Of a stretch of DNA of 64,000 nucleotides, positions 1-34,190 are shown piece after piece (position 1 is the first letter of the stretch; each line of letters opens with the position of its first letter). The position numbers and the translations under genes were made by a program. A model generated the notes under the pieces. It made no database searches. It was not told the DNA's origin and saw only the letters and a list, made by a program, of their open reading frames with translations. The DNA is from Hyperoplus lanceolatus (Eukaryota; Chordata; Actinopteri; Uranoscopiformes; Ammodytidae): contig CM049403.1 of the NCBI GenBank assembly GCA_026929865.2, positions 21,893,501 through 21,957,500 on the forward strand, read 5' to 3'.

Positions 1-166
1 CTATGTGGATACAGGAGACTGGAATCACCACCTGCAAGAGCACATGCCCAAGAAGAGAAATCATGATTTGCAATAAGATGAATAGATTTAAAATGGTGCA
101 TATAATAAGTTGAACAAAAAAAAAACATTAGGAAAGGGAGGGAGCCAGAGTAGAGCTGAAGCCTAC

Positions 167-10613
<10,447 letters not shown>

Positions 10614-10880
10614 CCTTTCCTCCGCCAGTGGTCGTCGGTTCGCGTAGAAACGACGGTCCACGCCAAACTCCGTCCACCGTTCTTGTTCGGCTTATGATTT
10701 TTTTTTCGTCCCCTCACTTCAACCTCGGGTGATAAAGATAATGAGCTCAAATCGGACCAAGTCAGCCGACCAATCAGCATCGCGACGACGCGGGAAAAAC
10801 GGTCATGTCAGACTGATCCTCCAATCAGAACGGGGTAGTTGGCTTTCAACGACCGCCCATTACCTTATATGGCAGTGGAG
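10614..10880 (-). promoter_or_regulatory. Probable promoter/5' UTR of the GRAM-domain gene
   Basis: This stretch lies immediately upstream of the first ATG (10613) and is locally CpG-rich. Reading the minus strand, two CCAAT-type boxes lie in the usual inverted form (CTGATTGG, near 10,772 and 10,812), suited to NF-Y. No clear minus-strand TATA box is seen between them and the ATG. A CpG-rich promoter with inverted CCAAT boxes fits a broadly expressed gene. The start site itself is not determined. Confidence 0.45.
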
Positions 10881-11399
10881 TTGTCCTTTCGTTTAGACCT
10901 ATGGTTGTGCCGGTGTTTTTATTGTGCTAGTGTAGTCCTTTTAAGTAGCTTAATAATTCACACGTCTATTTAAAATGTAACGTTGGGACAACATAGGACA
11001 TATACTTTTCGGTTGACCAACAGATAAACAATCCCACATCATACTACACCATATCCGAGAAAAAAAAATACTGCTCATACATTAGGGTGGGGCATATACA
11101 GTTCACATAGGCTATTGCTTTACATCTAATATGCATACATAATCAGTGGCCTACTCCTTCCCAAAAGAGAATTTGTATAAATAAGTATTTGAACTGCAAA
11201 TATTCGCAGCACCCATGATGTTCAGTAGTAGGGCGTATTTAGTGGCATGCCAAAGTTCCTCTCCACGTTCAGCAGCAGCAGCAAAATGAAAACCCTAAAG
11301 TGCAGTCCAACACGTGCTGTGGACAAGGATAGAACATTTGTTAATACACGTACAGGCATAGCAGAGGTTTGTAGATGCTGATAACACTAGAGACTCACA
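10881..11399. other. Intergenic sequence left of the hAT insertions
   Basis: This is AT-rich sequence between the minus-strand promoter and the repeat cluster at 11.4 kb. There is a short CAG trinucleotide run near 11,270. I see no coding signal. Confidence 0.4.
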
Positions 11400-11407
11400 C
11401 TGGTCAG

Positions 11408-11686
11408 CAGGGCCGGTGGCAGCCAGGGGCCAGGGTGGGCCGTGCCCACCCAAATGTGGGCTGCGCCCACCCAATCTAAAAAATAATATATATATATATA
11501 TATATATTAGGTGGAAGTCCAGACCCAGTATCGGACGGACCTGTTCATTCGCTGTCCAAGAAAATGTCTAATCAAATTCATTAATTAATACTAAAGAATA
11601 TACCATTACCATGCATTGCTTCTAATTATATTATTGGGTGGGCAGGACAGCCTGCCTCAAAGTTACCCACCCACTTATAGTGGTCA
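11408..11686. mobile_element. Short hAT-type non-autonomous element (left member of a tandem insertion)
   Basis: The left end CAGGGCCGGTGGC is a typical hAT terminus (CAGNG...). It is preceded by the 8-bp sequence CTGGTCAG at 11400-11407, and the same 8 bp recur at 11687-11694 directly after the element. The interior carries GCCCACCC motifs and a (TA)n run near 11,490, and has no transposase. The right terminus (about GTGGTCA(CTG)) is only partly complementary to the left one, so the exact right border is uncertain by about 3 bp. Confidence 0.6.
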
Positions 11687-11694
11687 CTGGTCAG

Positions 11695-12848
11695 CAGCGC
11701 CGGCCCGAGGCATAAGCGAAATGAGCGGTTGCTTAGGGTCCCGACTGCCAGGGCCCCCCCCCAATTAATTTTTTATTTATTTATTTATTTAGTTTGTGTG
11801 TTTGATGTCAACATCATATTATGTGAATGTAAATTATCATACGATAGAAGGAATACAATGTTTTGGTAGATAGTTAATATCTTATTAATTGAATCAGTTC
11901 ATCTGGGAGGTAATCCGAGGTTAACTGATCACGTCACATTCAAGTCCATGGCATGCACAGTGTGTATTGAGTTTATTTAAAAATATTTGAAAATGGGGCT
12001 GCCCTCAGTTGCCCATGCACTGTGTATAGTCTATAGCCTATTTCAGCCTTGTCTGTGGAAAAAAAGATAACTGGACAACAGAGTTCTTCTGCTTCGTTCC
12101 TCTCACTGCATTTAAATGAATTCATTATATTACAGAAAAATATGTCCCCTAAAAGAAAAAGAGCTCCAAGTCCGTCCCAGAGGACCCTGCATAATATTTA
12201 ATTTCTAATTTATATTTCTATGGGAAATCCATGTGCCTTTCTTCAATAGCTTCTAATTCATCCGACCCAGTGTCTCCAAATTATTTGTTCACACAAAATT
12301 CCTCAGATTTAGCCTCTTAATTTTCCTCTCAAAGTGCACCAGATTCATGCATTTCACTTTAAAAAGGTTAAAAAAAATCTCCCCCGGATCCCCCTAGCAG
12401 GGTCGTGACCTCGGCTGGCTACTATCTTCACCCAGCTGGACATCAGAGGCAATAGTGGAAAGTAGTGTGTATAGTATATAGCTCTGGACTACCACCATAC
12501 AGGTTGCCCAGTCCCAAAACTTTCTCTTCAATCAGCTCAGGCTGCCTACAATTAAAAAAAAGATACATTATGTTGTATATAATGTATATTATATGTTATT
12601 CATAAACATTTGGGAAAAAAACATGCAAGAATCAAATCTCCCACACAGCAACACTCCAAGTTTATTTGCATATTGTGTTCTACACAATTCACAGTAAATG
12701 TGCCAAAAAGCAGACGCAGAGATCTTACAAGGGCTAAAAATTTCGGCTCTCGCGCTCTGCGCGCTCGCATCTTCGGTCTCTCTGCCCAGTGTGCCCACCT
12801 AAGATTTCTACAGGCCCACCCAAATCTAACTGTCTAGAACCGGGCCTG
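11695..12848 (+). mobile_element. hAT-type element, composite, flanked by 8-bp target duplication
   Basis: It starts CAGCGCCGGCCCGAGGC and ends GAACCGGGCCTG. The 8-bp CTGGTCAG directly precedes it (11687-11694) and follows it (12849-12856), as hAT insertions require. From the start to about 12,470 it is clearly related to the element at 50166-51076. The right part (about 12,480-12,848) differs and its end resembles the GCCCACCC type of its left neighbour, so the two ends may come from different families. A short frame starting ATGTCCCCTAAAAGAAAAAG near 12,140 (MSPKRKR...) could be a remnant of a transposase start. No intact transposase is present. Confidence 0.7.
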
Positions 12849-12856
12849 CTGGTCAG

Positions 12857-13990
12857 CCCAGGTCTCATTCATGGAGTAGTAGAGTATAGTCCAGATTATC
12901 CAGCTCATCGCTGCTCAGGACCTTCTGTTATTGAAACAAAAATTTAGGTTTATTTTAATAAAAACACAGACTATAAAGTCTCATCTTCCCCCCAAAAAAC
13001 AACACACTTTATTTGTTTAGTCCTACCTTTTATTGAAGTCACAGAGCTTTCATAAAAGCACCAACTGCTCTTGATGGAAGAAAGAGAAAGAGCAACACGC
13101 GTCACATACCTACTGTGCAATCACAAGACCAGGGCCACAAGGTCGAAGTCAATATCATCAGCTAAGTGACAATGTAAAGTCACACAGGATGACTGTGCAT
13201 GTAACTTGTGACAACCTTATGACTTCAAATAATAATGGAAATATGCTCAGAACGGTGGTGTATTGAAACAATTGGATAACCTGCAAGAGAAATTATTTGA
13301 AGGGTCGTGTGAGGGTTTTCTGAATAGCTGACACATATCTTCTCAACGAGAAGAGGTCTGGGTGTTGTAGGCCCCCATATTATAATCATAATAATCATCA
13401 ATAAAACATAGAGTGTGGCATTGCTGGTAGAAAAATACGTTAATTTGATAATAGCAGACATTCTTCATATAATCAACATGTTTTTTCAAGGCTAACAACA
13501 TTTTACAATGCTGGATATTTAAAATAACTAACTAAACTGAAACATGAACAGCTATCATGCTAAAACACTGCCTCTCAGCTCCTCCAGTGATTTTCCCTGA
13601 ATATTCCTGATATTTTTCAGGAAGGTGATACCCATATACTGTAGTGACAATTAGTCAATAACAAAATTGTTTTGGAAAAAAATATGGCAAATACAGTTCA
13701 CTTTGATTGCAACTCAGTCAGGCTATAATTCCCCACTCTGACAGAGACCTTGGGCACATTGTAAAATGACAAGAAAAGGAAGAAAATCAATCATGATCAG
13801 TAGCAATTCAGAGAAATGTGCACAAATGTGAGCATTTGGAGCCTGTTTTTTTTTCATCACCAGGCAGCTGAGGCGCTATACTACGCCACTAGGAACAGAC
13901 GAGGTAGTGTACTACCACATGACACAGCAAACACACCACCCTCACACAGTCTGCCTTACACAAGCCAGCCCATTCCCTCTGCCTGGAACC

Positions 13991-14028
<38 letters not shown>

Positions 14029-16880
14029 GAAATCACTTTTCATAAGGCAGTACGTGATGCAATGAGGGGGTGCTGATGCAGCGTAGGCAGAAACGCAGGC
14101 TTTTCTGTGTTGACTCAACACTGTGACGGCTGGGATAATAATTGGGCAAAGTGGGGAACTACGCAAGTGCCTTGCAAAAGCTGTCAGTCGGTTTGAGGTC
14201 GTTTGACTGGGAATATGACACAATATCAAGACCTTGAGGACCTCTCCTGTTGTAGAGAATAGACGTGTAATTGACGTAGCATTCACATACAGTGCAGTGC
14301 ACCTTCATTGAGCCAAACATGTATTTTCAAATGTACAAAAAAACAAACAAAAGGAAAGAGAATAAAAGAAAACACGCTTATTAATTGCCGTAAATGCTTT
14401 TAGTCCTTTGGGTCCACGCAGTTAGCTAATATTAACAGTCTGAGTCATGAAGCCGGACTTACTCAGCCTATCCTGTCAATATTTGAAATGGACTATAGAA
14501 TAATTGGGGGAAAAAACAAAACACAAACACACCATATGCTCAGAGCCAATGGGCTGAACGTCAGTCAACAAGGGCATATCTAAAATATGCTTTTGCAAAC
14601 ATTTGAAGTACTTCCCCGTAGCATTAATTCACTGGCTCTTATTGCTTTCTTTTGTTCTTCTCTATAGTCACTGCAGGACATGGAGCTTTGGCGGGCCATT
14701 GATGTTAGGAATCCTGCATGTTTACATTTTTGATTGAGTATAAAGTTGTAGAGGTGTCATAATGAAGTTTTAATTGTACGTGAATTAATTCCTACGGATT
14801 ACACCTGTACTAAAAACTACTTGAGCAGAAAAATATACATCTTGAAAAGAAAAGCGCTGGCGGAGTGTAAGCATATCAACATTTAAATGTTTCAGTAATG
14901 CAAAAAAAGGCTTTCACTCTTCCAGAGACAATGAACAATAAAGACCTCTGGGATGGAGGATGCAATGGCCACACCAGCCAATGTCAGACATCTGTTTTCT
15001 TTGAATAAATGAAGACATACAGTATAAGTTATCATGTTGGTCTCTACAAGACAAGATAATATTGACAGGGTTGATCATTATCTGTTGTAAAAAGAAATGT
15101 GTTGCTAGAGAGGTCCATATTATCAGCTGCTGGAGTAAACACTCTAACCTTGAGAGGCTAGCAACACCTTGGCCTTGAAAAATGGGGCTATGACGCACAA
15201 AAAAGCTGCAGCCACACATTACTGCCCAGGTGTGCTAGAATGCCTATGAGGCAGGATAGAAAAAAGTACATCACAGTCTGTACCCCTATACTCTATGACA
15301 ATTGGATTTACAGTTTTGGCTCAATATTACACTTAAAAAATGTATCTTTACATGCAAAATCTAATATAAGGCATACTCACTCTATATGTGAAAATGCCTT
15401 ATATTAGATATACAAGGTTGTACATCTGTTGGAGAAATCAACAGAGGCAAACATGTATTATAAACAGTATAGAATTGTGTTATGGCAGCATGCAGTGGCA
15501 ATGTGACTGCCATTCAAATAGGAAAGGAAAATTCCATCAGGTATTTAAATCAGTCAGCTATTTGAGTATCTCAAACCCTGTGTTGAGTTCATACCGCAAA
15601 TACCATCACTGTAAGGAATCTTTGTCTGAGGGGGAATTATAATAGGATCACACTGGTGACACGTTGCCAGCTGGCAAATGGAAATGTGTTTTTTTTTTGT
15701 GGAATTTCCAGATCCAGATGGAGAGATAGATAGCTGTTTGTGTCCTGACACAAACGCTTCCTTGACTGACACTGGAGTAACGTGTCACATGGGAGCAAGT
15801 GTGACAGATCAAAATTGTACAGATGATTATGGCTGACCACTGTGTTGATCAAATCATGAGATTTTGTGTTTGGGAGTTCATCCACTATCAAAAGAAACTT
15901 GGCCAGTTAACAAAAACATTTCTTGGTCATGGTCAGGTTTGTCGTGCAACCCATTATCGCCTTTGGCTGGCTGATGATTGCAAATCCTCTTACCAAGCAA
16001 CCTAGCACTTTTATCTATTTCAATCTATCATTTTACATGATAGAGAAAATGTGTGTCTCATAATACATTTTACAGTACCTAAGCATTGTTTCCATTATAG
16101 GATATCAGGCACTTGAATCTAAGTCAATAAATTCAAATGTATTATAATTATATTCTTCATTTACGTAATTAAACAGCATTGTGTAGGTTTTTTGGAAACA
16201 AGGGAATGATCCGTGGTTTACCTGACCAATCGGTAGAAACATTGGTTGGCTTTAACTGTCATCTGTGTCTGTCGGCTGCCTGTTGGGTCAAAAAGGTCAG
16301 TGCATCACCAAGGATTCACCCAGGCAACAGCCAACTTCATTCAGTGGGGCCAGCGAAAGGGGAGCACCCAATAATATCATCTTACCTGTAACACTGGGAG
16401 ATTGTCTGTGGCCATCTTGAGAGGGCAACTTCTAGAGTCATTTTGCAGAGTTGCAGACATTTTCACACTTCAGAAGCATGTTCTATGCATTCAGGGTCGT
16501 GTGTGTCCAACATGACTCGCCTATCAGACTGATATCGGGGATTAACCTTCTCATGTGTATGAAGAAACCTTTACCTGTTGTGTTTTGTTAGTGTTGGCTA
16601 TGTGTGAGCTGCCAGAGGCTCAGGTGTAATACATTCAATCCTCAACTCAGAGGGTGTTGGGTTTCTACCCAGCAGGGTCTGGCTGGCCTCTTCCAGCTAC
16701 TGTTACCAGGCTACTCTCATCAATATTTCATCGGTCTTCACCCCAAAAGGCTCTGGGTGGTTAGTTTGGGTGGTTGGTTGGACGGCTAAGTGGGGGGAAG
16801 GACAGACTTGCTCCCTCTCTTTGCCAGAGCAGTGCATCACCACGGCTCCCAGAAGAGGAGCATTTGTGATCTGGGGCCCA
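12857..16880. other. Intergenic sequence between the hAT cluster and gipc3
   Basis: This is about 4 kb without a recognised gene. It includes a (GA)n tract at about 13,995-14,024. The last few hundred bases up to 16,881 must contain the gipc3 5' UTR and promoter, but I see no TATA box or other decisive element. An open frame continues upstream of the gipc3 start to 16,770 without clear coding character. Confidence 0.4.
13995..14024. repeat. (GA)n microsatellite
   Basis: This is a pure GA/AG run of about 30 bp. Confidence 0.95.
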
Positions 16881-30541
<13,661 letters not shown>

Positions 30542-30616
30542 AAATTTATCAAATTCGAAACAATATACAAAGGAAATAGAGAGAGAGAGAGCGACATACA
30601 GACAGACAGACAGACT

Positions 30617-30660
<44 letters not shown>

Positions 30661-30915
30661 GCTTTGTACTGTGGTACATCTAACTAGAACAACAAGAAAA
30701 AAAACTGTTCGTCCTACCTAGATTTTTAAAACCAATCCTGTAAAACCCTGATTGGGACTGCAGTTATTTCAACAATTTCCACTTTAACGGTCAAATGACA
30801 ATAATTTGCCCATAAACAGATCATCACTCTCTATGTCAAATCTTTACAGTAAACAAAGAAAATGAGTGCAGTTTTTAAGCAAAGTGTTTCAAAATAAAGA
30901 TCAAAATTAACCTTT
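30542..30915 (+). other. Probable gipc3 3' UTR
   Basis: It follows the gipc3 stop codon (TAG ending at 30541). The first canonical AATAAA is at about 30,893-30,898, which would give a short 3' UTR carrying the GA/GACA microsatellite. Cleavage about 15-20 bases later is inferred. Confidence 0.45.
30576..30662. repeat. Compound (GA)n-(GACA)n-(GA)n microsatellite
   Basis: GA runs flank a short GACA tetramer block, in the gipc3 3' UTR. Confidence 0.95.
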
Positions 30916-31337
30916 ATGGCGTAGGTCTTTTGCTGATGAGCTTATATTATTCAGATTGTGTTATTTAAGATGAAACACTCTCTGCCCATTAGTATAGAAC
31001 ATTTTATGAAGTCAAAGTAAACAATGTGGCAGCAAACTCGACTGCAAAAGCGTGTTCAATCATCCGAGAATCTAGGATTCAAGGAAGTTGCATAAGCTAC
31101 TGTGAAACTTTTTGTCCTGTGCTGCAGAACCACTGAGAAAAACAGGAAGGGCACAAAGAGTAAATGGCTTGTCGCAAAGTCACAATGTGTTAGTCTATCT
31201 TTCACTTACTAATAACTCATACAAGACAGAGATCTACAAGCACGATCTATAAATGATAAAGCAAGTGACTGATCCATGTATTAGTATATGAATTCACCCT
31301 TTTAAAATACCTAAGTGATCCCAGTGCAACTTTAACT

Positions 31338-31711
31338 TAGCCTGGCTCCGCCCGCCCGCCTACTTCCGGCCAAATTTTATTTTCCCTTCAGTAGTCAGTC
31401 TGGGTGTACAGCCCATTTCCCAGTTTTGCTGGAGATTCGACAGCCGGTCCAATCAGCGAACAGAGCGAGTGGCTGAGAACGATGACGTCGAAGTCGCGCT
31501 CCAGTTTCAGTTGCCAGAAGCCGGCTCATGACACACGTGACGACCAAACGTTATGCGATTGGTTGGCTAATCCAGAGTGGCACTGGGCAGATCCAATAGT
31601 TTTAAACTTTAACAGACACCCGCCTCCATGAGTGAACATTTGCCAATTAAAGCACTGCCAGACCTTCTGTATAAATGAAATGAAGTACGATGGTCTGGTA
31701 GCACCAGGCTA
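31338..31711. mobile_element. Non-autonomous DNA element with 9-bp target duplication, 374 bp
   Basis: It starts TAGCCTGGCTCC and ends AGCACCAGGCTA, so the termini are short inverted repeats. ACTTTAACT flanks both sides (31329-31337 and 31712-31720). A diverged copy lies in the opposite orientation at about 39,486-39,775. Both copies keep a comparable short open frame (31404-31631 here). Confidence 0.75.
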
Positions 31712-31950
31712 ACTTTAACTCAATGTGATCAGAAAATAGAATCAGCTGAGAATGAATGCCCAAGGGACAGCCTCCAGCTGCACTGCAATTCACATTTTTC
31801 CCACATGATCACACTGTAAAAGAAAAAAAACATAGTTTCCCACGGGCTAAAACAAATCATAAAACAAGGAGCAAATTATATGGTTCCTTTTGCTTAGATT
31901 CTGCCTGGGGGAAACATGAAGGGTCTTATTGAAGGGTTACATTGTATGAG

Positions 31951-32049
31951 GCAAGGCAAGGCAAGGCAAGGCAAGGCAAGGCAAGGCAAGGCAAGGCAAG
32001 GCAAGGCAAGGCAAGGCAAGGCAAGGCAAGGCAAGGCAAGGCAAGGCAA
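31951..32049. repeat. (GGCAA)n pentamer array, about 20 units
   Basis: This is a near-perfect tandem of a GCAAG pentamer. It abuts a minus-strand LINE 3' end, so it is best read as the expanded TTGCC-type 3' tail of that element. Confidence 0.95.
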
Positions 32050-32275
32050 ACTTATTTATATAGCACAATTCAGACACAAGGCCATTCAAAGTGCTTTACA
32101 AGATTAAAATATATTAACCTGTAATAAAAATTACAGGTTAAAATAGAAACAGAAAAGTTTTCAGACTTGATTTAAAAGAGCTGAGAGTTGCAGCAGACCT
32201 CAAGTTTTCTGGGAGTTTGTTCCAGAGATTTGGTGCATAAAAACTAAAAGCTGCTTCTCCTAGGCTAACACATTC
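32050..32275 (-). mobile_element. 5'-truncated L2/CR1-type LINE 3' end
   Basis: On the minus strand an open frame from about 32,270 to a stop at 32,138-32,140 encodes EAAFSFYAPNLWNKLPENLR, followed by a SFKSSLKTFLF motif. This is the characteristic C-terminal tail of L2-type LINE ORF2 in fish. It is followed by the 3' UTR motif GTAAAGCACTTTGAATGGCC and ends in the TTGCC tail. Only the last few hundred bases of the element are present. A small perfect hairpin (TAACCTGTAAT/ATTACAGGTTA) lies near 32,115-32,140. Confidence 0.7.
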
Positions 32276-33321
32276 ATTTGATTCCCCTTTTGCTATGAGT
32301 ATATAGAAAACGTTCTGGTTTGTTTCAAAGAGGGAATGTAAATAATACTACAACCGTTTGTTAATCTTAGAGTTTGACAGTCCGCAATGTGTAAGCATAC
32401 GTGCATTTCCATAGTAGGGCAAGTAAATACTGAACCAACTTTTGGATTGTAGTTTTACTGTTTCAACTACACTTTGTATATGATTGCACCTCTTTTTGAA
32501 GACCTGAACAAATGCAAAAAAAAGGCTGAAATCATTGTTGTGGAGCCTGTCTGTGTAGAAAAGATACCATTTATTTGACTTATCCTCTACTTACATGAAC
32601 AATCACATGCAATTTCTGTCAAGCACATTCAACATTAACACTTAATTTTCAATGGACAATGGATGAAATCGCCAATGAGCTAAAGCAAGAAACATCTCAA
32701 TCGCTACCAGTCATGGGTTCGGTCACTTTTCTCTCTGACTGTGTGTGACAATGTTTAAAAAACATGAATTGCGAGAAAAGAAATCAATTCATTTCCAATT
32801 GATTGATCCAAGGATCCCTATTCATTGCGTTCATACAGTAAATACCTTCTTGGTTTTACTTAACCCTAGCTAAACTTTTATGTTTTAGTTAAACATCTGA
32901 GAAACAGAGATGTTTTAAGCTGTAATACATTTTTTTAAAAGGTCCTTATATTTTTCTCTGAAAATCTTTCTTTAGTTAGAATTGTCTTACCTCATGAGCA
33001 ACTCGGAGTCTAAGCACTATTTGCATGTAGGTAATATTCTTCTGATCTAAAACAGAGGTATTCACACTCATATATTCTAGTTGAGATAATAAAATTGTGC
33101 TTTCTCCTGCCGGAGATATTGGACTCTTCATTCACTTGATTGATTCAAAGACAAGTCAACTGAGTAAGCCTGTTATTAAAAATGTCACTTGACCCAGGAT
33201 TTATTTTCTTACCTACCCTTACTCACACTTGCACTTCACATTTGAATGTTTTGCAATAATCACATTATCATTGAGATTCACATTATTCATTTATTTTGCT
33301 TTTTTCTTTCCGGCCGACCAG
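32276..33321. other. Intergenic sequence between gipc3 and tbxa2r
   Basis: This is AT-rich sequence with no recognised gene or element. Confidence 0.4.
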
Positions 33322-33354
33322 AATGTGTCCATTAAGGACAAGCCTAAGAACTGA
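33322..33354 (+). other. Candidate short terminal exon on the gipc3 strand
   Basis: A pyrimidine-rich acceptor (TTTTTTCTTTCC...GACCAG) precedes an open stretch NVSIKDKPKN followed by TGA (33352-33354). It could be an alternative last exon of gipc3 if a donor inside exon 6 (GAATG|GTAGAA near 30,531, or GAC|GTCAAG) is used, although the resulting frames are short. The signal is weak and may be chance. Confidence 0.2.
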
Positions 33355-33430
33355 ACCAGAAGAACCTATGAAGGGTTCGGAAAAAGAGTTAATAACGGAT
33401 CATTTAAAAGGAATGGAAAAAAAGTCTGGT

Positions 33431-33436
33431 TTTATT
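33431..33436 (-). terminator. Possible tbxa2r poly(A) signal
   Basis: AATAAA on the minus strand lies about 760 bp downstream of the tbxa2r stop. It is plausible but not proven; other AT-rich candidates exist. Confidence 0.3.
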
Positions 33437-33859
33437 TACGGGCCATCATCAAAACATTTACTATATAGAAGATAAATGCATTGTTATTATATGTATTGTA
33501 TACACTCTTGAAATGAAAAATGTATTTGTGGCATCTGGAGGGCAAAGCAATATTTAAATTCAGTCAAATATTTTTTTACTTTAATCACCCTGTGTTAGAC
33601 GCTCAATTAACTGTTCCACCATTAAAACCACCTTCAACATTCAACACATGTCAATTTATACAAAAAGGGACGGATACATATACTGTACATGGACAGCTCT
33701 CATGACGAGCCTGGTGACACGCTGTAATAAATAATTCTTCCTGCTTCCAACAGCATCAGAACATAATGTCCAAGAATGAAAACAATTGCTTGAATGACCA
33801 ACACAAGTCCTCCTATCCACTGAACAATAGAACAACAATATAGTAGTGCATATAATTAC

Positions 33860-33995
33860 CTTGATTTTTTCTTCTAGCAGACTGCTGAGTTCCATAAAGT
33901 GGTTACAGAGACGGTGCTCTATTAACAGATCAGTCGGTTTCCACTCAGCGCCTGTTCCGTCTTCATACTTTGCTAGGATTGGGATATTGCTAATA
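33860..33995 (-). other. Unassigned exon-like segment
   Basis: On the minus strand an AG acceptor (TTTAGCAG) precedes an open frame with protein-like composition: NIPILAKYEDGTGAEWKPTD, then an EHRLCNHF and a SSLLEEKIK motif. It ends at a good donor (AAG|GTAATT). I do not recognise the family. The acceptor lacks a good pyrimidine tract. It lies just downstream of tbxa2r on the same strand. It could be an exon of an unmodelled gene, a relic of a duplicated gene, or chance. Confidence 0.3.
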
Positions 33996-34190
33996 CTGCT
34001 AAACATGTTCACTTGCATGCAATAAAACACATCCTTTTGAGATTACACAAACCTGCTTTGTGCTCTGGACTGAGTTGACATGACAACTCATCAGAACTAT
34101 AAAAAACAACAACACAAAAAAAAAGCATGTCACTCAGTCTACTGCAACAACAACAATAAGAACAATAAGAACAATTCCAAATCCCACCAT

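Noticed and set aside
31951-32049. CRISPR-like or coding repeat at the GGCAA array
   Set aside because: It is a simple pentamer without spacers; the QGKAR frames are repeat translations.
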